From Nocardioidaceae bacterium UBA4001 (lineage in GTDB: Bacteria; Actinomycetota; Actinomycetes; Propionibacteriales; Nocardioidaceae): a stretch of DNA of 25,387 nt. The position numbers and the translations under genes were made by a program. Under the pieces are notes generated by a model. That model saw nothing but the letters and a program-made list of their open reading frames with translations, ran no database searches and was not told the DNA's origin. Of the stretch, positions 8,424 to 16,542 are shown in pieces (positions within the stretch are counted from its first letter, which is position 1; each line of letters starts with the position of its first letter). The stretch is from assembly GCA_002384855.1 (NCBI GenBank), contig DGBP01000011.1, positions 1 to 25,387 of the forward strand, written 5' to 3'.

Positions 8424-9461
8424 TCAGGCCCCCGTGCTGACCTCGACCCACTTCTCGAGGACAGCCTTCGCCCGGCCGGAGTCGATCGACTCCGTGGCCC
8501 GCTCGACCCCCCGCGCCAGCCGCTCGACGATCGACCCCGGCTCGGCAGCGTGGATGGCGAGCGCAGCCCCGGCGTTCAGGACGACCGCGTCACGGACCTG
8601 CCCCTGCTCACCGGCCACGAGGCGGCGTACGACGTCGGCGTTGTAGGTGGCGTCCTGGCCGCGAAGACCTTCCGCCGTGCCTCGCGGGATCCCGAGGTCG
8701 AGCGGGTCGAGGACGTGCTCGGTGACGGTGCCGCCGGTGACCTCCCACACGCGGGAGGTGGTGGTCGTGGTGAGCTCGTCGAGCCCGTCGTCGCCGCGGA
8801 ACACCCACGCATCGACACCGCGCTTGGCGAAGACCCCGGCCATGGTCGGCGCCATCGCCAGGTCCGCGCAGCCGATCGCCTGGGCCTCGGGCTTGGCCGG
8901 GTGCGCCAGCGGGCCGAGGAAGTTGAAGGTGGTGCCGACTCCGAGCTCGCGGCGCGCCACCGCGGCGTGGCGCAGGGCGGGGTGGAAGGCCGCGGCGAAG
9001 CAGAAGGTGATGCCGGCCTGCTCCCCCACCCGTGCAACGGCGGTGGGTGAGAGGTCCAGCCGGACCCCGAGCGCCTCGAGCACGTCGGCGCTGCCGGACT
9101 TCGACGACGCCGACCGGTTGCCGTGCTTCACGACCGGGACGCCGGCCCCGGCGGCCACGATCGCCGCCATCGTCGAGATGTTCACCGACATCGAGCGGTC
9201 CCCGCCGGTGCCGACGACGTCGAGCACCCGCCCGGTGACCACCAGCGGCGTGGCGTGCTCGTACATCGCCTCGACCAGACCCTGGACCTCGTCAACGGTC
9301 TCACCCTTGCTGCGCAAGGCAACGGCGAAGCCAGCGATCTGCGCCGGAGTGGCCTCGCCGGAGAGGATCTCCCCCATCGCCCAGGAGGTCTGCTCGCCGC
9401 TGAGGTCGTGGCGCGCGATGAGCGCGGAGAGGACCTCGGGCCAGGTGTGCTCGGTCGTCAT
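8424..9461 (-). CDS. trpD: Anthranilate phosphoribosyltransferase
   Basis: This cytosolic enzyme joins anthranilate to PRPP in the second step of tryptophan synthesis from chorismate. At 345 aa it has the normal family length. Diagnostic motifs are the PRPP-binding GTGGD at 84-88 followed by NIST, and the KHGNRSASSKSGSAD block at 112-126 that contacts both substrates. The Asp-Asp/Glu metal-binding region (FRGDDGLDE) lies near residue 220. No other trp gene is in the window. Its only operon partner is the receiver-like protein 13 bp upstream. The trpD-ctaE-qcrCAB neighbourhood is, from memory, conserved in mycobacteria. Confidence 0.96.
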   Translation of the reverse strand: MTTEHTWPEVLSALIARHDLSGEQTSWAMGEILSGEATPAQIAGFAVALRSKGETVDEVQGLVEAMYEHATPLVVTGRVLDVVGTGGDRSMSVNISTMAAIVAAGAGVPVVKHGNRSASSKSGSADVLEALGVRLDLSPTAVARVGEQAGITFCFAAAFHPALRHAAVARRELGVGTTFNFLGPLAHPAKPEAQAIGCADLAMAPTMAGVFAKRGVDAWVFRGDDGLDELTTTTTSRVWEVTGGTVTEHVLDPLDLGIPRGTAEGLRGQDATYNADVVRRLVAGEQGQVRDAVVLNAGAALAIHAAEPGSIVERLARGVERATESIDSGRAKAVLEKWVEVSTGA

Positions 9462-9474
9462 AGGCGAGCCGCGC

Positions 9475-9903
9475 TCAGCGAGCGGCCGGGACGCGCGAGC
9501 GGAGCAGACGCGTCACGTTCTCGCCGAGCAGCATCGGGTCGATCGGGTGCGGCACGGCGGCGTCCGCGCGCGACCACGTGGCGAGCCAGGCGTCCTGCGG
9601 GCGCCCGGTCAGCACCAGGATCGGCGGGCACTGGTAGATCTCGTCCTTCATCTGCTTGGCGATGCCCATGCCGCCGGCGGGGACGGCCTCGCCGTCGAGG
9701 ATCGCGAGGTCGAAGCCGCCCGTGTCGAACATCTTCACGACCACCGGCTCGGTCGCCACCTCGAGGTACTCCAGCTCCGGGAGGTCCGGGTGGAGGCGCT
9801 TGCCCAGCGCCATGATCACCTGCTGGCGGATGTTGACGTCGTCGCTGTAGACGAGGACCTTCAACGGGGCTGCGGTCTGCGAGGCGGCGGTGGCTACGGT
9901 CAC
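9475..9903 (-). CDS. Stand-alone receiver-domain protein lacking the conserved Lys
   Basis: This 142-aa protein is a single CheY-like domain with no output domain. The beta1 acidic pair is Asp21-Asp22 (VYSDD), the phospho-acceptor position is Asp70 (LAILDGEA), and the beta4 Thr is Thr99 (LVLTG). The conserved beta5 Lys before Pro is replaced by His119 (AAVPHPID), so phosphorylation chemistry may be changed or absent. The gene starts with GTG at 9903, 7 nt downstream of a TAACAT hexamer, and ends 13 bp before trpD, so the two are probably one transcript. A partner kinase is not evident. It could be an allosteric or scaffold protein rather than a classical response regulator. Confidence 0.85.
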   Translation of the reverse strand: MTVATAASQTAAPLKVLVYSDDVNIRQQVIMALGKRLHPDLPELEYLEVATEPVVVKMFDTGGFDLAILDGEAVPAGGMGIAKQMKDEIYQCPPILVLTGRPQDAWLATWSRADAAVPHPIDPMLLGENVTRLLRSRVPAAR

Positions 9904-9910
9904 GCGGCCG

Positions 9911-9916
9911 ATGTTA
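9911..9916 (-). promoter_or_regulatory. -10 element TAACAT of a leaderless gene
   Basis: On the minus strand TAACAT is followed by 7 nt and then the GTG at 9903, with no ribosome binding site between. This fits a leaderless promoter for the receiver-trpD operon. Confidence 0.5.
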
Positions 9917-9944
9917 CCGCTCGGAGGTGGGCGGGTGAGGGCGA

Positions 9945-10044
9945 GGTGGTTTCGAGACGCCTCGCCTGGCGGCTCGGCTCCTCAACCACCGGATCCGACC
10001 TCAACCACCGGAAGGCTCCCACCGGATCCGACCTCAACCACCGG
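9945..10044. repeat. Intergenic inverted repeat plus tandem 26-bp repeat
   Basis: Positions 9945-9990 form an imperfect palindrome with outer arms GGTGGTT and AACCACC and matching GAG/CTC inside. The right arm begins a tandem array: the 26 bases at 9986-10011 recur exactly at 10019-10044 (33-bp period), both containing CCACCGGATCCGAC and CTCAACCACCGG. Such GGTGGTT...AACCACC elements are, in my recollection, scattered widely in Nocardioides genomes. The last copy overlaps the stop codon of the next gene. It contains no coding sequence of its own beyond that overlap. Confidence 0.75.
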
Positions 10045-10948
10045 CCCGGGAGCGCTCCTGTGCCTCGAGGCGGTCCAGGCGCCGGTCCTCCCGCTTGGCC
10101 TCCTTCATCGACGAGCGCACCCACTGCACGAAGAGCACGCCGAAGAAGATCAGCCCGACGATGTCGCCGGAGCCCCAGAGGATCCCGCCGGCGAGGTGCT
10201 GGTCGGCTGCGGGGTCGGGCAGCCAGTCCATCGGCAGGGACGTGTACCACTCCCCTCCGATCAGCTCCTCCTGGTCCATGATCGTGGTGCCCAGGAAGGC
10301 GTGGAAGGGCAGGGTGAGGAAGATCAGGATCATCCGGAAGGGATAGCTCACCCGCCCCGGCACCGGGTCCACGCCGACGAGCGGCCAGAAGAACAGCGAC
10401 CCGACCAGCACGAGGTGGATGTGCATCATCTCGTGGACGTAGGTCGAGGCCAGCGAGGCGTCGTACCAGCCGGTGAAGTAGAGCGCCCACGGACTGACCA
10501 CGAACAGCGTGAAGGCCAGAGGCGGGAAGGACAGCACCTTCACCACGCGGGAGTGGAGTACGGCGAGCAGCCATCGTCGCGGGCGGGACGGGAGCGTCCG
10601 CAGGGCCAGCGTCACGGGCGCCCCGAGCGCCAGGAAGAGCGGCACCGCCATCGACAGGACCATGTGCTGCACCATGTGCACGCTCAGCAGCGTGGTGTCG
10701 TACGCCGCCAGCCCCGAAGAGGTGGCGACGTAGAAGCTGCCCATGCCGAGCACGACGAAGCTGATCGTGCGCCCCACAGGCCAGGAGTCGCCCCGGGAGC
10801 GCAGGACGTACACCCCCCACAGGTACAGACCAGCGACCCAGACGTTCAGGACGAAAAGGTAGGGGTCGACCCCCCACTCGGTGAAGATCGCGGCGAACGA
10901 GAAGGGGGGCAGGTCGGAGAGCTCCTCCGCACCGGTCAGCACGGGCAC
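10034..10948 (-). CDS. ctaG: Cytochrome c oxidase assembly protein, CtaG (caa3) family
   Basis: This multi-pass membrane protein has about seven hydrophobic segments and the conserved His/Met-rich features of the caa3-type CtaG family: SVHMVQHMVLS near residue 90, YVHEMMHIHL near 170 and LPFHAFLGTTIM near 214. Family members support copper insertion into the oxidase. That role fits here because it is divergent from ctaE with only about 90-125 bp between. Coding begins at GTG 10948 (304 aa), but GTG 10942 is better placed behind GGGGGA. The C-terminal codons (Gly-Gly-stop) come from the intergenic repeat, which suggests that the insertion or spread of the repeat reset the end of the gene. The basic tail (KREDRRLDRLEAQERS) is cytoplasmic. 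Confidence 0.9.
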   Translation of the reverse strand: MPVLTGAEELSDLPPFSFAAIFTEWGVDPYLFVLNVWVAGLYLWGVYVLRSRGDSWPVGRTISFVVLGMGSFYVATSSGLAAYDTTLLSVHMVQHMVLSMAVPLFLALGAPVTLALRTLPSRPRRWLLAVLHSRVVKVLSFPPLAFTLFVVSPWALYFTGWYDASLASTYVHEMMHIHLVLVGSLFFWPLVGVDPVPGRVSYPFRMILIFLTLPFHAFLGTTIMDQEELIGGEWYTSLPMDWLPDPAADQHLAGGILWGSGDIVGLIFFGVLFVQWVRSSMKEAKREDRRLDRLEAQERSRAGG

Positions 10949-11059
10949 TCCCCCAGATTAGGCACGTCCCCGAAGCCATCCGGAGGCCGGTCCGTCACGA
11001 ACCAGATACAGATCTCGCCGATTGGAGGGGGTCGGATGTCATCAGCGCAGGCTTACCGA

Positions 11060-11065
11060 CATAAT
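11060..11065 (+). promoter_or_regulatory. -10-like CATAAT upstream of ctaE
   Basis: CATAAT ends 6 nt before the GTG at 11072. It supports a leaderless start for ctaE and competes with an upstream ATG start that has its own GGAGG site. Confidence 0.4.
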
Positions 11066-11071
11066 GTCCGC

Positions 11072-11710
11072 GTGGCGACAGCAACAGTGATTCCTGCATC
11101 CCGTCTGCACGGGCACCATGACCGTCCCAGCATGGTCAGCGTCGGAACGATCGTCTGGCTCTCGAGCGAGCTGATGTTCTTCGCGGCGCTCTTTGCTGCC
11201 TACTTCACCATCCGCGCGGTCTCGCCGGACCTGTGGGCGATGGAGACGGAGAAGCTCAACATCCCGTTCGCGACCGCGAACACCACGATCCTGGTGCTGT
11301 CCTCGCTGACCTGCCAGCTCGGTGTGTTCGCCGCGGAGCGCGGACAGGTCGGGCGCACCGGCGGCCTCCTCAACATCAAGGGCTGGGGTCTGCGCGAGTG
11401 GTTCGTGCTCACCTACGTCATGGGCGCCATCTTCATCGGCGGCCAGGCGCTGGAGTACGCCGAGCTCGTCCACGAGGGTGTCACGATGCCGGCCAACGCC
11501 TACGGCTCGATGTTCTACCTGACGACCGGCTTCCACGGCCTGCACGTCACCGGTGGGCTCATCGCCTTCCTCTACGTCCTGGGTCGCACCTACATGGCCC
11601 GCAAGTTCACCCATGAGCAAGCCGTGAGCGCCATCGTCGTGTCCTACTACTGGCACTTCGTCGATGTCGTGTGGATCGGGCTGTTCGCGACCATCTACCT
11701 GATCAAGTAG
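11072..11710 (+). CDS. ctaE: Cytochrome c oxidase subunit III
   Basis: This is the aa3 oxidase subunit III, an integral membrane protein of 212 aa from the GTG at 11072. The core begins SMVSVGTIVWLSSELMFFAALFAAYF and ends with the typical VSYYWHFVDVVWIGLF segment. Five hydrophobic helices are visible, the normal count for short subunit III. The start is a real choice. GTG 11072 gives an N-terminus about the length of mycobacterial CtaE and sits behind a -10-like hexamer. ATG 11036 adds 12 residues but has a strong GGAGG ribosome binding site about 8 nt upstream. I favour 11072 on family length, without certainty. It is the first gene of the ctaE-qcrCAB operon, 13 bp before qcrC. Confidence 0.93.
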   Translation: MATATVIPASRLHGHHDRPSMVSVGTIVWLSSELMFFAALFAAYFTIRAVSPDLWAMETEKLNIPFATANTTILVLSSLTCQLGVFAAERGQVGRTGGLLNIKGWGLREWFVLTYVMGAIFIGGQALEYAELVHEGVTMPANAYGSMFYLTTGFHGLHVTGGLIAFLYVLGRTYMARKFTHEQAVSAIVVSYYWHFVDVVWIGLFATIYLIK

Positions 11711-11723
11711 GCGAGGACACTTC

Positions 11724-12587
11724 GTGCGATTCCTTAGCGCTCGACTCTCAGCCAAGCGCCGCAGCCCCCTCGCGGGCGTCGTCGTGCTCCTGATGGGTCT
11801 GCTGTTCACCGGCGGCGTCTCCGCCACCCTGTCGTCGGCCGTCGCCACGGACGACCTGGCCTCCGACCAGGCGCTGGTCGACCAGGGCCGACAGCTCTTC
11901 CTCGTCGGCTGCGCGTCCTGCCACGGCCGCAACGCCGAGGGAGTCGTCACCCAGGACGGCGACTCGCAGTACGGCCCCTCGCTGGTCGGTGTCGGTGCCG
12001 CCGCCGTCGACTTCCAGGTCGCCACCGGCCGGATGCCGATGGCCAACCCCAGCGCCCAGGCGCCCCGGAAGCCCGCGGTCTACAACGAGGAGGAGACCCG
12101 CGCGCTGTCCGCCTACGTCGCCTCGCTCGGCCCCGGCCCCTCGATCCCGACCTCGGAGCAGTACGACCCCGCCTCCATCCCGGATGACGAGCGTGAGGAG
12201 TCCCTCGTCCGCGGCGGCGAGTTCTTCCGCACGAACTGCACGGCGTGCCACAACTTCGACGGCTCCGGCGGCGCCCTGCCCGGTGGCAAGTACGCCCCGA
12301 CCCTGAACGGCGTCGACGCCAAGCACATCTACGAGGCCATGCTCACCGGCCCGCAGCAGATGCCGGTCTTCTCCGACGACGTGCTCAAGCCCGAGGAGAA
12401 GCGCGACGTCATCGCCTACGTCAAGAGCCTCGAGGAGAACCCCGGCTACGGCGGGTTCTCGATGGGGGCCCTGGGTCCGGTCAGTGAGGGCTTGTTCGGC
12501 TGGCTGATCGGCATCGGTGGCCTCGTCGGGTTCGCCGTCTGGATCGCTGCACACACCGCCAAGTCCGAGAAGAGGAAGAAGGCGTGA
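11724..12587 (+). CDS. qcrC: Di-haem cytochrome c subunit of the bcc complex
   Basis: This protein passes electrons from the Rieske centre to the CuA site of the oxidase, replacing a soluble cytochrome c. It is 287 aa from the GTG at 11724, with GAGGA just upstream. An N-terminal membrane anchor or signal (about 16-36) precedes two cytochrome c domains with haem-binding CASCH at 63-67 and CTACH at 162-166. Candidate axial methionines are in GRMPMAN (about 103-108) and QQMPVF (about 213). A C-terminal helix (about 258-276) anchors the protein, and the tail is Lys-rich. This di-haem layout is the actinobacterial QcrC type. It overlaps qcrA by 4 nt (GTGA), which implies translational coupling. 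Confidence 0.97.
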   Translation: MRFLSARLSAKRRSPLAGVVVLLMGLLFTGGVSATLSSAVATDDLASDQALVDQGRQLFLVGCASCHGRNAEGVVTQDGDSQYGPSLVGVGAAAVDFQVATGRMPMANPSAQAPRKPAVYNEEETRALSAYVASLGPGPSIPTSEQYDPASIPDDEREESLVRGGEFFRTNCTACHNFDGSGGALPGGKYAPTLNGVDAKHIYEAMLTGPQQMPVFSDDVLKPEEKRDVIAYVKSLEENPGYGGFSMGALGPVSEGLFGWLIGIGGLVGFAVWIAAHTAKSEKRKKA

Positions 12588-13663
12588 CGCACAACCCCGA
12601 CCAGCCGGCGCTGCCCGGCAACGAGGACGCGGTCAACGACCCGCACGCTCCGGTCCCGGCCGAGCCGATCGACAACCCAGGTCTCCCGGCACACCACTGG
12701 CGACCGACGGACGTCGACCCGGCCGCCGAGAAGCGCGCCGAGCGCCAGGTCGCCACCCTGTTCGGCATCGCCTCGCTCATGTCGATCCTGTTCGTGGTCG
12801 CCTACTTCGCCTTCGAGGTCGGCGAGGACCCCGACACCTTCCTCGGCCTCGGCGCCTCGACACTCTTCCTCGGCCTGACCCTCGGCACCGCCCTGCTGCT
12901 CATCGGCATCGGCGCGATCCAGTGGGCCCGCAAGCTCATGAGTGACGTCGAGATGGTCGAGCACCGCCACCCGGCAGCCTCCTCGGACGAGGACCGCGCG
13001 TCCGCCGTGGCGGCCCTCCGCCAGGGCGCGGACGACTCCGGCATCGCCCGGCGACCGCTGATCCGCAACTCGCTCCTCGGCGCCCTCGCGCTCCTGGGCC
13101 TGCCGGCCATCGTCGGCCTGCGCGACCTCGGCCCGGCGCCGGGCAACGCCCTCGCGCACACCGTGTGGCGCAAGGGCATGCGGATCGTCAACGACGTCTC
13201 CGGCACCCCGATCCGTCCCGAGGAGGTCGAGATCGGCCAGCTGGTCAACGCCGAGCCGTCGGTCTTCTTCGACGCCGACGAGAACGGCGAGCCGATCATG
13301 GACGGCCACGAGGTGCTCGTGGAGAAGACCAAGGCGGCGGTGATCCTCGTGCGCATGCAGCCGAGGGACATCACCCCGCTCGAGGAGCGGGCGAACTGGG
13401 GCGTCGACGGCATCCTGTGCTACTCCAAGATCTGCACCCACGTCGGGTGCCCGATCTCCCTGTGGGAGCAGCAGTCGCACCACCTGCTGTGCCCCTGCCA
13501 CCAGTCGACCTTCGACCTGGCGGACAACGGCAAGGTCATCTTCGGACCTGCGGGCCACGCACTCCCGCAGCTGCCGATGGGCGTGGACGACGAGGGCTAC
13601 CTGATCGCGCTGAGCGACTTCGAGGAGCCCGTCGGCCCGAGCTACTGGGAACGCGGTGAGTGA
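12584..13663 (+). CDS. qcrA: Rieske iron-sulfur subunit of the bcc complex
   Basis: The 359-aa protein has an acidic, Pro-rich N-terminus, then three predicted helices (about 57-79, 86-112 and 160-178), as is characteristic of actinobacterial QcrA, rather than the single helix of other Rieske proteins. The 2Fe-2S ligands are in CTHVGC (Cys284, His286) and CPCHQS (Cys303, His306). Cys289 and Cys305 are placed for the stabilising disulfide. It takes electrons from menaquinol at the outer face and hands them to QcrC. The GTG start lies inside the qcrC stop codon region, and its own stop is immediately followed by the qcrB start. Confidence 0.97.
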   Translation: MTHNPDQPALPGNEDAVNDPHAPVPAEPIDNPGLPAHHWRPTDVDPAAEKRAERQVATLFGIASLMSILFVVAYFAFEVGEDPDTFLGLGASTLFLGLTLGTALLLIGIGAIQWARKLMSDVEMVEHRHPAASSDEDRASAVAALRQGADDSGIARRPLIRNSLLGALALLGLPAIVGLRDLGPAPGNALAHTVWRKGMRIVNDVSGTPIRPEEVEIGQLVNAEPSVFFDADENGEPIMDGHEVLVEKTKAAVILVRMQPRDITPLEERANWGVDGILCYSKICTHVGCPISLWEQQSHHLLCPCHQSTFDLADNGKVIFGPAGHALPQLPMGVDDEGYLIALSDFEEPVGPSYWERGE

Positions 13664-15397
13664 GTGATGTCCTCCATCCAGACCAACGGCAAGACCGCCG
13701 CCACGGCGACGAAGCCCTCGAAGGCGGGGGCAGCGGCCACCTGGGTCGACGACCGCGTCGGCATCGCCGGGGCGGCCAAGAAGAACATCCGCAAGGTCTT
13801 CCCCGACCACTGGTCGTTCATGCTGGGCGAGATCGCGCTGTGGAGCTTCGTGATCCTGCTCCTCTCCGGCGTCTTCCTGACCCTGTGGTTCAAGCCGAGC
13901 ATGGCCGAGGTCATCTACGACGGCTCCTACGAGCAGTACCGCGGCCTCCACATGTCCGAGGCCTACGCCTCGACGCTGGAGATCAGCTTCGACGTCCGCG
14001 GCGGTCTGCTCATGCGGCAGATCCACCACTGGGCGGCCCAGCTGTTCATCGCCGCGATGTTCGTCCACCTGCTGCGGGTGTTCTTCACCGGCGCCTTCCG
14101 CAAGCCGCGTGAGCTCAACTGGGTGATCGGCTCGCTGCTCCTGCTGCTGGGCATCCTCGAGGGCTTCACCGGCTACTCGCTGCCCGACGACCTGCTGTCC
14201 GGCACCGGCCTCCGGATCGCCGACGGCATCATGAAGTCGAGCCCGGTGATCGGCACCTACCTGTCGTTCTTCCTCTTCGGAGGCGAGTTCCCCGGTGACG
14301 TCATCATCCCCCGGCTGTATGCCATCCACATCCTGCTGCTGCCCGGCTTGCTGCTCGCCCTCATCGGCGCGCACATGATGCTGCTCGTCTACCACAAGCA
14401 CACACAGTGGCCTGGCCCGGGCCGCACCGAGCAGAACGTCGTCGGCTACCCGATGATGCCGGTGTACGCCGCGAAGGCCGGTGGCTTCTTCTTCATCGTC
14501 TTCGGCGTCACCGCCCTCATGGGCGCCCTGCTGAGCATCAACCCGGTGTGGAAGTACGGTCCCTACAACCCGGCCGAGGTCACCGCGGGGTCCCAGCCCG
14601 ACTGGTACATGGGCTTCAACGAGGGCCTGATGCGGATCATGCCTGCGTGGGAGTACGAGATCGGCGGGTTCACCCTGCCGCTGAGCGTCTTCCTGCCTGC
14701 GGCCCTTCTGCCGGTCGTGCTGCTCTCGGTGGTCATGTTCTACCCGTTCATCGAGCAGTGGATCACCGGGGACAAGCGGGAGCACCACCTGCTCCAGCGT
14801 CCGCGTGAGGCCCCGAACCGGACCGCTTTCATGGTCGCGCTGATGACCTTCTACGGGCTCCTGTGGGCAGCGGGCGGCAACGACATCCTGGCGGTGGTCT
14901 TCCGGCTCGACCTGAACCAGATCACCTACTTCATGCGGGTCGCGGTGGTCGTGGGTCCGGTCCTGGCGTTCATCATCGCGCGCCGCTGGGCGATCTCGCT
15001 GCAGCGTCACGACCAGGAGAAGCTGCTCCACGGCTACGAGACCGGCGTCATCATGCGGTCGCCCGACGGCGAGTACACCGAGCGTCACCTGCCGATCAGC
15101 GAGGCCGAGGCCTTCACGATCACCGCGCGTGACCGCGAGGAGGTGCCGGCCCTGACCTCCGGCGAGGACGTCAACGGGGTCCCGGCACCGACGGCCCGCA
15201 AGGACCGGCTTCGTGCCCGACTTCAGCACTTCTGGTACGCCGACAACGTGCAGAAGCCGACGCGGGCGGAGCTCGAGGCGGCGCGTCACCACGCGCAGCA
15301 CGAGCTCGAGGTCCACGCCGGCGAGGAGCACGCCGCCGACGGCCACCAGTTCGACGGCCGCCACGACATCCACGGCGAGGAGCTGCGCAAGCACTGA
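13664..15397 (+). CDS. qcrB: Cytochrome b subunit of the bcc complex
   Basis: This integral membrane protein carries two b haems and the quinol sites. It is 577 aa from GTG 13664; the adjacent ATG at 13667 is an equally good start. Haem-ligand histidines lie in RQIHHWAAQLFIAAMFVHLLR and in AIHILLLPGLLLALIGAH, and the quinol-oxidation loop motif reads PDWYMGF, the actinobacterial variant of PEWY. After the last helix a hydrophilic extension of about 130 residues follows, ending in a strikingly His-rich tail (nine His in the final 37 residues, with HHAQHELEVH and GHQFDGRHDIH). Long C-terminal extensions are normal in actinobacterial QcrB, but I do not know whether the His clustering is. It is the last gene of the operon. 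Confidence 0.96.
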   Translation: MMSSIQTNGKTAATATKPSKAGAAATWVDDRVGIAGAAKKNIRKVFPDHWSFMLGEIALWSFVILLLSGVFLTLWFKPSMAEVIYDGSYEQYRGLHMSEAYASTLEISFDVRGGLLMRQIHHWAAQLFIAAMFVHLLRVFFTGAFRKPRELNWVIGSLLLLLGILEGFTGYSLPDDLLSGTGLRIADGIMKSSPVIGTYLSFFLFGGEFPGDVIIPRLYAIHILLLPGLLLALIGAHMMLLVYHKHTQWPGPGRTEQNVVGYPMMPVYAAKAGGFFFIVFGVTALMGALLSINPVWKYGPYNPAEVTAGSQPDWYMGFNEGLMRIMPAWEYEIGGFTLPLSVFLPAALLPVVLLSVVMFYPFIEQWITGDKREHHLLQRPREAPNRTAFMVALMTFYGLLWAAGGNDILAVVFRLDLNQITYFMRVAVVVGPVLAFIIARRWAISLQRHDQEKLLHGYETGVIMRSPDGEYTERHLPISEAEAFTITARDREEVPALTSGEDVNGVPAPTARKDRLRARLQHFWYADNVQKPTRAELEAARHHAQHELEVHAGEEHAADGHQFDGRHDIHGEELRKH

Positions 15398-15425
15398 GCC
15401 CGGCTCGGATGAGCCACAGCCGTCG

Positions 15426-15461
15426 AAGGGCCCCGGACGAGACATCCGTCCCGGGGCCCTT
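15426..15461 (+). terminator. Terminator of the ctaE-qcrCAB operon
   Basis: AAGGGCCCCGGACG pairs with CGTCCCGGGGCCCTT (one bulged base) around a 7-nt loop, about 30 bp after the qcrB stop. It is very stable and has no U-tract. Confidence 0.75.
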
Positions 15462-15623
15462 CGGCGTTCATGAACGGTCCCGTGCATCCCACAGGTCACA
15501 GCCATCACGAACCGCTCTCGACCGGTCCCCTGTCTTGGGTAAGGAACTCACCGTTCTTCTCCCAGTTCGGGGAAAGCCTGCGTAGCGTCACTTCAGTCCG
15601 TACACGCCGGGGGGTGGGTATCC

Positions 15624-16502
15624 GTGCCAGATCTTGGTCGAGCAGTGAAGCCAGTCGTCACGTCGGCCCTGCGCGCGCAAGGCGTGCGCCAGCCTCCTCG
15701 TGGTCCCGCGGTGCCCCGTCTCGGCGGTGCCGGCCTGAACGGTCCGGTGATGAGCGGGCGGGGAGCCGCCGCGGTGCACCGCCCGCCGGGGCCGGCCGGT
15801 GCGCCGGACGGCCGGCTGGCCAACAGCCCCTCCGGTACCGCCCGCGTGGCCCTCGTGGAGGACCACGCCCTGCTGGCCGAGGCACTGAGCGTGTCGCTCT
15901 CCCTCCAGGGGTACGACGTCGTCGGCGTGCGCCTTGCCCCGACCCCCCAGCCCTTCGACCTGCTGGGCAGCATCCTCACCGCCCGCGCCGACGTGGTGCT
16001 CCTCGACCTCGACCTGGGTCAGGCGGGTGACGGGACCCGGGTGATCCGCCCGCTGGTGAGGGCGGAGCAGAAGGTCGTGGTGCTGACCGCCTGCCCCGAC
16101 CCGGTGCGGTGGGGCGCCTGCCTGGCCCGGGGCGCGCTGACGGTCCTGCCGAAGACGGCTCCACTGCAGGTGATCGTCGACGTGATCGAGCGGATCACCC
16201 ACGGGCTCCCCGTGATCAACCGGGCACAGCGCGACGAGCTCGTGCAGCTCTGGCTGGCGCGCAGCAGCGACGAGGACGAGCGGCGCAAGCGCCTGGGCCG
16301 GCTGACCCCCCGTGAGGCGCATGTCCTCGGGGAGCTCGTGCACGGCAAGCGGGTCCGCGAGGTGGCTCAGGACGCCTTCGTCTCCGAGGCCACGGTGCGC
16401 ACCCAGGTGAAGTCGATCCTCGCCAAGCTCGGCGTGACCTCCCAGCTGGCCGCGGTGGCCATGGCCCGGGACGCAGGCTGGGGCTTCCCCCGCACGGACT
16501 GA
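15624..16502 (+). CDS. LuxR/NarL-family response regulator
   Basis: The 292-aa frame begins at a GTG behind a G-rich tract. The first 70 residues are Pro/Gly/Arg-rich and probably unstructured. The receiver runs from about 73 to 190 and has the complete active site: Glu79-Asp80, phospho-acceptor Asp128 (VVLLDLDLG), Thr155 and Lys177. A LuxR-type helix-turn-helix follows from LTPREAHVL (228) through SEATVRTQVKSILAKLGV to about 280, so it is a DNA-binding transcription regulator. If the N-terminal extension is not translated, ATG 15750 is a later candidate, but no ribosome binding site is visible there. The likely partner is the soluble kinase about 630 bp downstream. It lies between the two cytochrome oxidase operons, which suggests but does not show respiratory targets. 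Confidence 0.9.
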   Translation: MPDLGRAVKPVVTSALRAQGVRQPPRGPAVPRLGGAGLNGPVMSGRGAAAVHRPPGPAGAPDGRLANSPSGTARVALVEDHALLAEALSVSLSLQGYDVVGVRLAPTPQPFDLLGSILTARADVVLLDLDLGQAGDGTRVIRPLVRAEQKVVVLTACPDPVRWGACLARGALTVLPKTAPLQVIVDVIERITHGLPVINRAQRDELVQLWLARSSDEDERRKRLGRLTPREAHVLGELVHGKRVREVAQDAFVSEATVRTQVKSILAKLGVTSQLAAVAMARDAGWGFPRTD

Positions 16503-16509
16503 CCTGCCG

Positions 16510-16542
16510 GAAGCTCGGCTTCGCGGGGGCCCGGCCCCTCGC
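16510..16542 (+). terminator. Double hairpin after the response regulator
   Basis: GAAGC-TCG-GCTTC (16510-16522) is followed at once by a GC-rich hairpin GCGGGG...CCCCTCGC (16523-16542). The pair begins 8 bp after the stop codon and probably ends the regulator transcript, which would leave the kinase with its own promoter. Confidence 0.5.

Noticed and set aside
9890..11035. Upstream extension of the ctaE reading frame
   Set aside because: It runs antisense through ctaG and the repeat; the CtaE homology begins only after about 11090.
12446..15508. 1020-codon open frame antisense to qcrCAB
   Set aside because: The sense strand encodes qcrC, qcrA and qcrB with all cofactor ligands. The antisense frame is a GC-rich shadow with His/Arg/Asp/Val-biased low-complexity sequence.
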